Below the pieces are notes generated by a model, which saw only the letters and a list, made by a program, of their open reading frames with translations, did not search any database and had not been told where the DNA came from. Source: Bagarius yarrelli (taxonomy: Eukaryota; Chordata; Actinopteri; Siluriformes; Sisoridae). From it: a stretch of 64,000 bases of DNA. The translations under genes were made by a program, and so were the position numbers. This document shows, piece after piece, positions 11,151 to 22,560 of the stretch (position 1 is its first letter; the number at the start of each line of letters is the position of its first letter). The stretch is taken from contig VCAZ01000201.1 of NCBI GenBank assembly GCA_005784505.1, positions 1-64,000 of the forward strand, read 5' to 3'.

Positions 11151-11394
11151 ATAGGTTAGATTGATATTGGGATCTCTGGTTTTCTCAACGTTTCTCTTTT
11201 TGGCCGTAGTCTATCAGGCTGCTCAACACACTGACCTCTGAACTACCTCAACCTACACACATACACACACACTCAACCCTCAAGTCATCAGACTGCTCAA
11301 CAGAACTGAACGTACACACACACACACACACACACACAACATTTAACACAAGTAGACTGAAAAACCCCCAAAAATAAGCACAGTCACTTTACAA

Positions 11395-11727
11395 TGCTAT
11401 TTGCACAATATTGCTGTTAATTTGCACATTCTATGTCTTACCTCATTTTATAATCTGGTGGGCGCTACTGAATGTTCTGTCCAGCGTTCTGTTCTCTAAT
11501 GTCTTCTTCGCATGTCTCTGTAATGTTAGTATTGTTTACTGCACTGTTCTGCACCGGGTTGCACACATGCACTTTATGTCTATTCTGTTCAGTAGCTTTT
11601 TGTTGTTTTGTGGAATTCTATGTTTTGTGTAGCACCAGGGGGGTCCTGGAGAAACGTTATCGCATTTCACTGTGCACTGCATCTGCTGTACATGGCTGAA
11701 ATGACAATAAAGCTCCTTGAAGCTGTC
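11395..11727 (+). mobile_element. LINE-type 3' tail
   Basis: The stretch ends TTTCACTGTGCACTGCATC, then GGCTGAAATGACAATAAAGC followed by TCCTTGA. This is a 3' end seen on many fish retroelement copies. A shorter copy of the same end lies at 24585-24645. No reverse transcriptase frame is present, so it is a truncated copy. Confidence 0.55.
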
Positions 11728-12176
11728 CAGTGCGTTGAACACACCTTAAAGTCATACACACCAGGTTTATTTATTTGTTTATATACGTAAAAGAAACATT
11801 TACATCTTTATCACATCATAAACTTTCAGGTTTTCATGACTAACTTGTAAATCAGCTTTAATGCAAAGACAAAACATAAATCTGATCCGAGCTTTACAAA
11901 AAGTTTATAAAGGACCTTCTGGATTTCTGATTCTGTGGACCTGTTTCACATCACAGCATCGGCCACATGTTCCTCAAGTTCCTCAAGAAAACATTCGCTT
12001 TCCATTCAGTGGTGCGATAAAAACCATTCCAATAAAAAAACCCCCACACAGATAAGATTTATATATATATATAAAAAAACAAACAGGAAGTAAAGAATAT
12101 AAAGACAGTGAGTCTTGTTATATAGGTGACTGGACAGAAGTCATATCTATGACTAGCTCCTCCCATCCTAACTGCT

Positions 12177-12223
<47 letters not shown>

Positions 12224-12531
12224 GTCATGGTGCAGTCATGACATCATTTTCTGGGAAAATTCACAAGTCAGATATGAAGAGAAGAGTGTAAAGTTTATGC
12301 TTATCTGGTATTAAACCTCCTGGGCATTTTCAGAATGTCCACAAGGGGGCGCCAGGTTTGGAAAATCCTTTTGTACACAAACACACAAACTCTGACTACA
12401 ATGACTCGATAACAAAATATTCACACATTCATGACTTTAAAGCCCAAATAAATGAAATCCATCAGTTCAACAAGATCCAGAAAGGAGAAGAGGGAAGGAC
12501 GACATCCTGTTAGCTGACGATCAAGCGGCGT

Positions 12532-12577
12532 TTACACACACAGGGTTTGGGGGAACCTGAGAAAGATAGAGAGAAAA

Positions 12578-12623
<46 letters not shown>

Positions 12624-13241
12624 GGAGAGAGGGAGAAAAAAGATAGGGGGTAGGTAGAGGGACAGAGAGGGAAACAGAGAAAAAGAGTAAGAAAGAGAAG
12701 AGAAAAAAAGGGGGGGGGGGGCAGAAAGAGAGAGAGAGAGAAAGAGAGGGGGGAGACAGAGAAAGAAAGAGGAGAGAGAGATTTTGTTATCATCTTTGCA
12801 CATGTTTTTGTGCACTTCCTTGTGACTTGAAAATCATGTGACCTCACCTGTCCTCATTGAAGCCGTCCACTTCCTCCTCGTCATCGTCCAGCTCCATGTC
12901 CAGCTCGTTTTCAAGGCAACTGCGACCGTAGCTACTGAGGACACTAGACACGGAGTAATTTATTCAAAATAGAGAGATTTAGATCGTGTGTTGACATTTA
13001 TTCACCAATAATAGGTTTAAATTAAGTGATTTAAAGTGCGTTTGGGGGGGGGGGGGGTGTCCCCACATGCGTGTGTGTTAATCCTAACCTGACAGAGCGG
13101 CAGGTGAAGAAAACGATGCGTTTGAGTTTCTTGTTGTAGAAGAAGTAGTTGAAGGACCACAGATTGCCCTCTTCACCGAAAGGGTCTGAATCTAAATCTG
13201 GGTTATAGCTAACACACACACACACATTTAATAAAGGTTTG

Positions 13242-13295
<54 letters not shown>

Positions 13296-16200
13296 CACAC
13301 ACACACACACACACACACACCTGTAAATGTCACAGCTCTGCAGGTTGATCTCCTGGTCGATGGCATTCCACAGCTCAGGACCGAGTGTGTTAAACTCCTC
13401 CCCTACAGATGAGTACAGGCTGCTGTTCACTGCATTGGCCACCTGGGGGCGAAAAACAAACACACACACACACACATCAGCATAAAAGGAGACAGTAACC
13501 CTGACAGCGGGAAGTGTTCAATCCCATAAACGCACAGGAACCGAACACTGCAGTACCGACAGAGCTGCTACACTTAATCCATCGGTTTCTGACCAATCAG
13601 AATCCAGAGCACAATTTAATTCGTGTGACAGATCCTGTGTCTTTTGCATGTATGTGAATGACCCCGTTTATTCTGTTGATAACGGTTTTCTTTCTCAATC
13701 TATGTTTTTTTTCATGCATATAAAACACTAACCCGTAGCACTGAATTAAAATCTAGAAAGAAAAACTAATTGAAAAGAGGAATCCAGAAGAACCTGGCAA
13801 CCCTGCTTGTGGTTTACCGCATTATTATTCGCTTGTTCCATGGCGGAGCGTTCAATCCAGGGATAATGAGACTATTTGACTCGAGTTGACTCACCCAGTT
13901 AAAGCTTGGCTCGCGGCTGAACTCGTGTGCTCGGGCGGCACTGAAGTCGTAATCGGGACGGAACGACTCGTTGAGCGTGGTGATGAGGTAGAACAGAGTC
14001 TTCCTGCAGCACTTGTCGCTTAGTGGGTTCTCCGCCTCTTCGCCACTCTTCCCCAACCTGAGAGAGAAAGACGGAGGAACACAAATTGTTTAATGCTACA
14101 GGAAAACACCTCGTCATGGAGAAAAGAAACATTCCGTCGAGAAGAAAAGACCAAAAAAACATCTTGTGGTGGAGAAAAGACTGAGAAACATCTCATCGTG
14201 GAGAAATATTGAGATGCAGTATAAAAACACAAGGTGGTCATCGAATGATCTTAGCGACGACGTGTCACTTTACAGTAAAGTAGCTGTAAATATTTCAGGG
14301 GAAGAAACTGGCTAAATACGTGCTGTTGTGACGTCTGTGTGTCTATCAGACGGTGTTTTTTTACCGGTGTGAGTACGTACTAACCTAAACTAGCACACAC
14401 TCGAGTCTGCAGACGCAGCGACCGAGTGAAAACTATTCTCACACTGAAACACGACCCTGTTTACAGTCTCATCCAGGGGGGAATTTGAAGCTGGGTGGAA
14501 ACCCCTGACCGGGACAGTGAGAACATCTGACTAAGGTTTGGCTCAGAGAGAGAACGTTTCTCACATACTCAGCTGATCAGCCCCCACCGCCACCACCCCC
14601 ACCCCCAGCCACAGCTGTCCCACACCAGCGTTAGAAGGAAAGAACACAGAGAATGCAGTCTGTCCTGTTAGTTATAAACCTCAAAGCATTAAATCTGTTT
14701 ATTATTAGTTTTAGACATCGTGACCCATTAACGTTTATAATCCAGCCATTTGGCAGACGCCCTTAGGGTTGATTAGACGATCATGGTTCCAACTCCACCG
14801 CTGCCAGTCACCAGCCACTGTTGGGTCCTTGAGCAAGACCCCTACCCTTTCCTGCTCCAGGGGCGGTGTATCAGAACGAACCCTGCGCACTTACTAAGCT
14901 TTTTTTCTTACAACTGAGCAGTTAATGGTTAAGAGCCTTTGCTTAGGGGCCCAGCAGGGGCAGATTCGTGATGCTGGGATTGTAACCCATGATCTTCTGA
15001 TCAGTCCAACTGAGCTGCCACTTCCCTGTATCTGATGTACACGCTGTTACTATAGTAACTAACACTTTACAAAAATACAGCGGCCGATATAGGGTTTTTT
15101 TTGTTTTTTTTAAACCGATAACATTATTAATTAACTACTAAACTAACCCAACTGATTTATTTATTTTAGTGTTGTTTTACTTCTAAAACTGGTACTAAAG
15201 CTGGAGATCATTTGTGCAATAAAGTCATATTATTAAGCAATAAAAAAAAAAAAAAAAAACCACACCCACATATCGGTAGATCAGATATTACCAAACCGAT
15301 ATTCTGATAACGGGAAAAAAAATCGGTAAAATGATTATCGGTCGATCTCTAATATGACCCTCAGGTTAATTTCCCGACCGCTGTTTGAGCCACGCTGCTC
15401 TACAGAAACACGAGACAATCTGATTGGTCAAACTGTACAGATTCGAGAATTTATCGCTGGGGCAAACAACCACTGGAACGGAATAGTGTAGCAGACGGTG
15501 TGTGTGTGTGTGTGTGTAAGTGTGTGTAAGTGATGGTAGAAACTCACAGGTTAGGGCTCGGGGCGCTGCTGGTCTGCGGTGGTGAAAGAGCCTCCAGTAC
15601 GTGTGGCTCCCCCTCCTGGCAGAACTGCTTAAACATGTGCTTGTCGTCGCCAGCCATCTTGCAGGAGTAGCTCTCGATCCTACAGTGGAGGAGAAGATTA
15701 AAGATGTCTCATATTTCCCTCTGTGATAATGTGATAAAACACTGACGTCTGTATGTCTCATGCAGTCTGAAAAAAACACACAACTTACAGCAATTAAATT
15801 GGTCCCCAAACTTTGGAGAGACCCCCACCACCACCACCACCACCACCACCACTACTATCTTATGGCACCCCAACCCAATTAAACGAACCGTACCTAATGC
15901 GTATATATAGGTATAAAATTAAATACAGGTCACGGCCGTGTGCCTGCTTTTGCAAGCACAGCCTTCACACTGGGGCAGATTGGGGCAACCAATCTGACAT
16001 CCTTCTAGGTTTTTTTTTTTTTAACATATGTTAGTGGTGGGGCTTGAACCCAGGTGTTTCTGGTCTTCAGATCAACAGCTGGCGGTGTTGGGACTTAAAC
16101 CAAAGTCTTCCTGGTCCCCAGATCAGCAACTCGGCACCTTAACCATGTGAGCCTGTTTTTGTAGGATTTCACATTTTTATGCATCTTTTACATTTCGGAC

Positions 16201-16589
16201 TCGTGTCAGGCGCCTCCTCCCGAGAGACTTCCGGGACACTGCGGTGAGTTTGGTGGTAAAGGGAAATGAACCCACATACTTCCGGTGAGTAGCCTGACAC
16301 CTTAACCCCCGGGCTACTACTTAAACTCATTTAAACATGACACGGACTAGAACCTGATCTGAATGTGAGTCCGACGCCCTGTAGGTTATCAAACACAACT
16401 GGGGTAAAAAGTGGCTACGTTCCGATCATCAAGAGTCGCCACTTTCTGTCCGCCATTTTGGAATATGGCGAATCGTCTCTCCCGCGGGATCATGGGACAG
16501 TAAAGTGTCCATCGAATGTGTACCATCGGGTGAAAATAATACAACATCTACGAACTTTTCACACACTGATTTACACATACTAATGATAC

Positions 16590-16632
<43 letters not shown>

Positions 16633-16724
16633 CAGTAGTAAACTAGTAAGTAGTATGTGATTTCAGACGGAGCGTCTGTGTTTATCAAGAGATCTATTCG
16701 AAGCAGACAGACTGAGCCTGTACT

Positions 16725-16770
<46 letters not shown>

Positions 16771-16989
16771 TGTGTGTGTGTGTCCTTTAGAGTTATGTAA
16801 GAGGCGAGGTTGTGCCAGGTCCTGACACACAACCCAGATCATATTTATAGGTGAAGGGCAAAAGTCACAGTCGTTGGTGGGGTCATGTGATCGAGAACAT
16901 TCTGGATTAAAGCCTTTCTCCTCGTTTTTGTGCACACGGTTCTAAAAATGCAGTGTTTTTTCTACTTCCTGTCTACAGACACACTCTCC

Positions 16990-17062
<73 letters not shown>

Positions 17063-17199
17063 CTACAGAAAGACGATGCCCAGCGAACACTGAGTCTGAA
17101 GTGAATCAGCTGCTTACGGATTAAAGAGTTCGGGCTTTTCTGCTTTTATCTTTGTGCAGGGAAACAGGTCGAAATTTGTGTTGGTGGTAATTGCATACG

Positions 17200-17239
<40 letters not shown>

Positions 17240-17354
17240 GTGGTGAGAGATAAGATTACAGACACAGGAGTGTGTTCTTGCTTTAGAATTTGAATGCAGC
17301 AGGAATCCACAGTGTGTTAATACAGGGCTTATTACAGTAACCATGAGATAGAGG

Positions 17355-17398
<44 letters not shown>

Positions 17399-17500
17399 GA
17401 TTGCACAGTTTGTTTACTATGAATCATGAAGCAGTGTTACACGCAAGCGCACACAGGAAAAAGAGCATGCCAACTTGGCAGCACATATGGAACAAGCTGT

Positions 17501-17534
<34 letters not shown>

Positions 17535-17645
17535 TAAACACACACATGCAAAAGTTAAACCATACCACATTCTGCATCCCAGTGCTTGTTAAAACTCACA
17601 CACAGAATCCGACACGCTTACACACAAACACACACCGAGGCGCAA

Positions 17646-17677
<32 letters not shown>

Positions 17678-17710
17678 ACAAACACACAAACACAAAACAA
17701 ACACACACAC

Positions 17711-17763
<53 letters not shown>

Positions 17764-17782
17764 CACAACACACACACACACA

Positions 17783-17879
<97 letters not shown>

Positions 17880-18304
17880 AACAGATCAGCTTTTTGCAAA
17901 AGCAACAATTCTGTCTCAAAAAAGAGACACGGTGCAGCCGCTCACTACAGGTGTAAAGTACAAAACACACACACACCTTAAAAAAGAGTTCCTAAAATAA
18001 ACCTCTCCACCACAAGTATTATGGACATGAGAAAGAGAGACATGAGGGACAAAGAGGTTGTGTTTGATTGTGTGTACGTGTGTATGTGTGTGTGTACGTG
18101 TGTGCGTGTATGAAAATGCAATTACACACACATTAACTTACAAGCTGCACACATCCTCCATGTGTACGAAAGTGTGTGTGTGTGTGTGTGTGTTGTTATG
18201 GTAGCAGACGCGTGTCAGTACCTGCCGAGGATGTGCGAGTCTCCGGTCTCCACACACAGCCGAGAACTAAGAGCTTCAAAACTCGAGTTCTCCAACAGCT
18301 TCAT
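12532..18304 (-). CDS. maf1: MAF1, repressor of RNA polymerase III transcription
   Basis: MAF1 shuts down RNA polymerase III under stress by binding the enzyme and blocking TFIIIB recruitment. It is controlled by mTORC1 phosphorylation and works in the nucleus. Seven coding exons join in frame on the minus strand: 18304-18222, 15679-15548, 14057-13895, 13442-13321, 13208-13089, 12943-12848 and 12556-12532. They total 741 bp (246 residues), against about 256 in human. Hallmarks: start MKLLENSSFEAL; SYSCKMAGDDKHMFKQFC in exon 2; RKTLFYLITTLNESFRPDYD in exon 3; CDIYSYNPDLDSDPFGE across exons 4-5; LWSFNYFFYNKKLKRIVFF; and an acidic tail ending RFPQTLCV. Ser60 in LSPP and Ser-Pro/Ser sites near 69 and 76 match the human mTOR-site positions. 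The acceptor TTTGTTTAG lies one base before the ATG, so the 5' UTR must come from a further exon. Exon 6 could start three codons later at a second AG. All frames are intact. Confidence 0.96.
12560..12780. repeat. (GA)n-rich tract in the last maf1 intron
   Basis: This is purine-rich simple sequence on the plus strand, giving a long pyrimidine tract just before the last maf1 acceptor on the coding strand. Frames of Ser/Leu across it are artefacts. Confidence 0.8.
13215..13320. repeat. (CA)n microsatellite between maf1 exons 4 and 5
   Basis: This intron of only 112 bp is nearly all (CA)n on the plus strand. On the maf1 strand it is (TG)n, bounded by a GTGTGT donor and a GTTAG acceptor. Microsatellite sequence fills the whole intron. 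Confidence 0.9.
14735..15030 (-). mobile_element. Two SINE fragments, reverse
   Basis: CATTTGGCAGACGCCCTTAG at 14750 begins one copy that passes into the CTGGAGCAGG-type body shared with 9245-9555 (14800-14880). A second begins at about 14905 (TTACAACTGAGCAG) and ends TCCAACTGAGCTGCCACTTC. Both lie in maf1 intron 2. Confidence 0.6.
15081..15352. mobile_element. Short hAT-like non-autonomous element
   Basis: The stretch is bounded by CGGCCGATATAGG and ATCGGTCGATCTCTAA and contains repeated ATCGG/CCGAT words and a poly-A run. Its end matches the style of the longer element at 32072-33225. The family is inferred from these ends. Confidence 0.45.
16030..16320 (-). mobile_element. SINE tail fragments in maf1 intron 1
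   Basis: GGGCTTGAACCCAGG and GGGACTTAAACCAAAG (reversed B boxes) precede CACCTTAACCATGTGAGCC. A more diverged copy follows at 16180-16320, ending in a SINE-type head (CACCTTAACCCCCGGGC). Confidence 0.55.
16590..17878. repeat. Cluster of long (CA)n/(TG)n microsatellites
   Basis: Runs at 16591-16630, 16725-16784, 16990-17060, 17203-17235, 17362-17396, 17500-17525 and 17640-17876 lie in one 1.3-kb stretch of the maf1 intron between coding exons 1 and 2. The last is about 240 bp and has single-base interruptions. Predicted His-Thr and Cys-Val proteins here are not genes. Confidence 0.9.
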
Positions 18305-18419
18305 ACTAAACAAACAAACAAACAAACAAACAAACACACAAAACAACATGAGTCTGAGCTGCACACAGAACCAGTGTAGATATTAAACAATAAAATAACA
18401 TCAGAACATAAAAAACACA

Positions 18420-20815
18420 CGGAGCCCCTATACTAACCACAGAGCCCCTATAGTAACCACGGAGCCCTATAGTAACCACGGAGCCCCTATACTACCACGG
18501 AGCCCCTAACCACGGAGCCCCTATACTAACCACGGAGCCCCCTATACTAACCACGGAGCCCCTATACTAACCACGGAGCCCCTATACTAACCACTAACAG
18601 AACCCCTATACTAACCACAGAACCCACTATACTAACCACAGAGCCCTATACCCCTATACTAACCACAGAAACGAAACCCCCATATACTAAACCACGGAGC
18701 CCCTATACTACTACTAACCACAGAGCCCCTATACTAACCACAGAGCCCCTATACTAACCACAGAGCCCCTATACTAACCACAGAGCCCCTATACTAACCA
18801 CAGAGCCCCTATACTAACCACAGAACCAGAACCCCTATACTAACCACGGAGCCCCTATACTACTAACCACGGAGCCCCTATACTAACCACAGAGCCCCTA
18901 TACTAACCACAGAGCCCCTACTACCACGTAGCCCCTATACTAAACCACGGAGCCCCTATAACCACGGAGCCCCTATACTAACCACGGAGCCCCTATACTA
19001 ACCACGGAGCCCCTATACTAACCACGGAGCCCCTATACTAACACGGAGCCCCTATACTAACCACGGAGCCCTATACTAACCACGGAGCCCCTATACTAAC
19101 CACAGAACCCCTATACTAACCACAGAGCCCCTATACTAACCCTACTAACCACCCCTATACTAACCACAGAGCCCCTATACTAACCACAGAGCCCCTATAC
19201 TAACCACAGAGCCCCTATATAACCCACAGAAACCCCTATACTAACACAGAACCCCTATACTAACCCACAGAACGCCCTACTACCCACATATACTAACCAC
19301 AGAACCCCTATACTAACCACAGAAACCACCCCTATACTAACCACAGAAACCCTATCTACACAGAAACCCTATACTAACCACGGAGCCCCTATACTAACCA
19401 CAGAGCCCCTATACTAACCACAGAGCGCCTATACTATACTAACCACAGAACCCTATACTATACGAACCACAGAACCCTATACTAACCACAGAAACCCCTA
19501 TAACTAACCACAGAGCCCCTAAAACCCTATACTAACCACAGAAAACCCTATACTAACCACGGAGCCCCTATACTAACCCTACAGAGCTAACCTATACTAA
19601 CCACAGAGCCCCTATACTAACCACAGAGCCCCTATACTAACCACAGAGCCCCTATACTAACCACAGAGCCCCTATACTAACCACAGAGCCCCTATACTAC
19701 TAACCACCACTACAGAGCCCTTCTACCCCTATACTAACCCAGAGCCCCTAACCACAGAACCCCTACTAACCACAGAACCCCTATACTAACCACAGAAACC
19801 CCTATACTAACCACAGAAACCACAGAACCCTATACTAAACAACAGAAACCCCTATAATAAACACATAACTAACACAGACCCCTATACAACCACAGAACCC
19901 CTAAACACAGAACCCCTATAATAAAACACAGAACCCCCCTATACTAACCACAGAAAACTCCTATAATAAACACAGAACCCCTATAATAAACACAGAACCC
20001 TCTAAATAAACACAGAACCCCTATAATAACCACAGAACCCCTATAATAACCACAGAACCCCTATAATAACACAGAACCCCTATAATAAACACACAGAACC
20101 CTATAATAACTAAATAACACAGAACTCCTAAATAAACACAGAGCCCTATAATAAACACAGAACTCCTATAATAAACACAGAACCCCTATAATAAACACAG
20201 AACCCCTATAAACATAAACACAGAGAACTCCTATAATAAACACAGAGCCCCTATAATAAACACAGAGCCCTATACTAACCACAGATATAAAACACAGAAC
20301 CCCTATAATAAACACAGAACCGCCTCCCCTATAATAACACAGAACTAGTGGAGGCCTATAATAACACAGAACCCATAATACCCCTATAATAAACACAGAA
20401 CCCCTATAATAAAACACAGAAACCCCTATAATAAAACACAGAAACACAGAGCCCCCTATAATAAACCCTATAATAAACACAGAACTCCTATAATAAACAC
20501 AGAACCCCTATAATAAACACAGAACTCCCTATAATAAACACCCATAATAACCACAGAGCCCCTATAATAAACACAGAGCCCCTATAATAAACACAGAGCC
20601 CTATAATAACCCCTATAATAAACACAGAATCCCCTATAATAAAACACAGAACCCCCTATAATAAACACAGAAAAACCCCTATAATAACACAGAACCCCTA
20701 AAATAAACACAGAACCCCTATAATAAACACACAGAAATAATAACACAGAACCCCTATAATAAACACAGAATCCTATAATAAACACAGAAACCCTATAATA
20801 AACACAGAACCCCTA
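18420..20815. repeat. 20-bp minisatellite with a change of subtype along its length
   Basis: The first part is CCACGGAGCCCCTATACTAA, mixed with CCACAGAGCCCCTATACTAA. From about 19860 the unit becomes CACAGAACCCCTATAATAAA, still 20 bp. Roughly 120 units are present, many with small deletions or truncated units. On the maf1 coding strand every unit carries a GGGG run. It lies inside the inferred first intron of maf1. Confidence 0.93.
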
Positions 20816-20994
20816 TATTAAAACCAAAAACTAGTCAGATTTTACCCAAAGAAACAGTGTATAAATCTACAACAGTAAATAAATAAAGTTTTTTTATGTT
20901 TTATTATTTCTTTACTGCATCGCCATTATTTCTGGTGTTATTTTTGTATTTTAGTGCAATAAAGATACACAAACATTCTGTGGTTATCAGATAC

Positions 20995-21303
20995 ACAGAT
21001 ATAAACACAGATATAAACACAGACATTACACAGACATAACACAGATATAACACAGACATAACACAGACATAACACAGACATTACACAGATATTACACAGC
21101 TATGACACAGATATGTACATGACACAGCTATGACACAGCTATGACACAGATATAACAGATATAAACACATAGACACAGATATAACACAGATATAACACAC
21201 AGATATGAACACAGATATGACACAGTATGACACAGATATGACACAGATATGACACAGATATGACACAGATATGACACCAGATATGACACAGATATGACAC
21301 CAG
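20995..21303. repeat. 11-bp minisatellite
   Basis: The units are ACACAGATATG with A/G variants (ACACAGATATA). The array follows the 20-bp minisatellite after about 180 bases of AT-rich spacer. Confidence 0.85.
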
Positions 21304-22433
21304 TCTATTAAATAAAACATTACTTATTTTTATTTTTAACTTTTTAACAGTCACATTTTGGATTTTGTGTTAAAAAACAAGAATTAATTTATTAAAAGTC
21401 TTAATATTAATCAAATCATTTAGGCTTCACTTTTAGATCTTTATTTTAATAATAATCAGATAAATAAATATATATTATAGAAAAAAAAGTTGTTGAGTTT
21501 TGGGTGTTTGTTAAAAAGCAAAAATGTTTTAACGTTATTTTAGGAGACCTTTAAGATTCACTTTTTTTATATATTTTTGTTCTCTATAAATAAATATATA
21601 AAAAGTTTTTATTAATTAAAACAAAACATTTTATTTTAAATAACTTTTAACCTTCAAAAGCAAAATTAAAATTAATTTTAAAAGGCTCAACATTAACCAA
21701 ATATTTTAAGCTTAAGCTTCATTTTTACGCATGAATTTTAACTAACATCATCTTCATTTAGAGAAAATTACAATTATGTTTATAATAATTAAAGTCCAAA
21801 TCACGTGACGCGTTAATTTACTGTGTGTAAATTACTGCATAATTAATTAATTTATTATTCTATAAAAACAGAATGAATTTGCTCGAAAACAAAAAAAGTA
21901 TAATTTTAGGGTTTTTGAAAATAAAGAAATATATATTTATTTATTATTATTTATTATTATAATTTTTAAAAAGAAATACCTTTGAGTGCACAAAGCTGTG
22001 TTTTAAGACTAAGACTAGTTAACATGGTAAATTAGTTATTCCGTTTCTCACAACATATTAAAATATTTACACACCCCAAAACTTTCACATTTCTTTATTT
22101 ATTTATTAAAATTATTTATTTATAAACGTTGTTGCGGGTTTTTTTTTGTTTGTTTAGCTTTTAATCAGAAACTCGGGATCGCGCCTATTTCCTTCTCTTT
22201 AAACACGACCGCATACCAAATATCACGCGCCTCCCTACACTAGTGCCCTACACAGGAAACAGAATTAATGACTTCGGCTCCCTATCTAGTGCCCTAGTAG
22301 GAGTGCTGAATTGGGATCGAGCCTCGGGTACAGCTTCCTGGTTTAAAAACGCTGATTATTTTTAATGGCGTTAAATACAGTAAACGTTTAGTAAAAGATT
22401 AGATATGTAATAAAATATTAAATAACATGGCGG

Positions 22434-22560
22434 CTGTGGTTATAAAGAGAGAATTTATGCCCAAATACAAATGTAATAGTCTTACCTTGTGTTATTTCTC
22501 GTTCACTTGATTAAAAATGAAGTAAAAACTGGTTAATAAAGCGGATTTTGACGTCGCTCG
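22434..22560 (-). promoter_or_regulatory. Candidate non-coding first exon and promoter of maf1
   Basis: On the minus strand AACACAAG/GTAAGAC gives a consensus donor at 22485-22486, the best nearby partner for the acceptor beside the maf1 ATG. A perfect YY1-type motif AACATGGCGGC lies at 22434-22444 on the plus strand. No transcript end can be read from sequence alone. Confidence 0.35.

Larger units (their letters stand above)
9027..12531. other. Mobile-element debris and the probable maf1 3' UTR
   Basis: This stretch holds SINE copies (9245-9555, 9935-10113), a V-SINE-like copy (10905-11150), a LINE-type tail (11395-11727) and (CA)n/(TG)n tracts at 11312-11338 and 12179-12221. Between about 11765 and 12531 lies what is probably the maf1 3' UTR: TTTATTTATTT at 11766 provides minus-strand polyadenylation signals. 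The region 10120-10640 is unique-looking, with several short open frames on both strands and no recognised family. Confidence 0.5.
18305..22485 (-). other. maf1 5' UTR intron, mostly repeats
   Basis: The intron is inferred from an acceptor (TTTGTTTAG on the coding strand) directly before the maf1 start and a consensus donor at 22485. It contains (CAAA)n at 18306-18334, the 20-bp minisatellite (18420-20815), an 11-bp minisatellite (20995-21303) and a 900-base AT-rich stretch (21300-22200) in which I see no gene. Confidence 0.45.

Noticed and set aside
17426..17981. His-Thr and Cys-Val repeat open frames on both strands
   Set aside because: Translations of a (CA)n/(TG)n microsatellite inside a maf1 intron.
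18420..20815. CRISPR-like array or array of TACTAAC branch points
   Set aside because: Units are head-to-tail with no unique spacers in a vertebrate genome. TACTAAC falls on the strand opposite to maf1 transcription, so it would not act as a branch point in that transcript.
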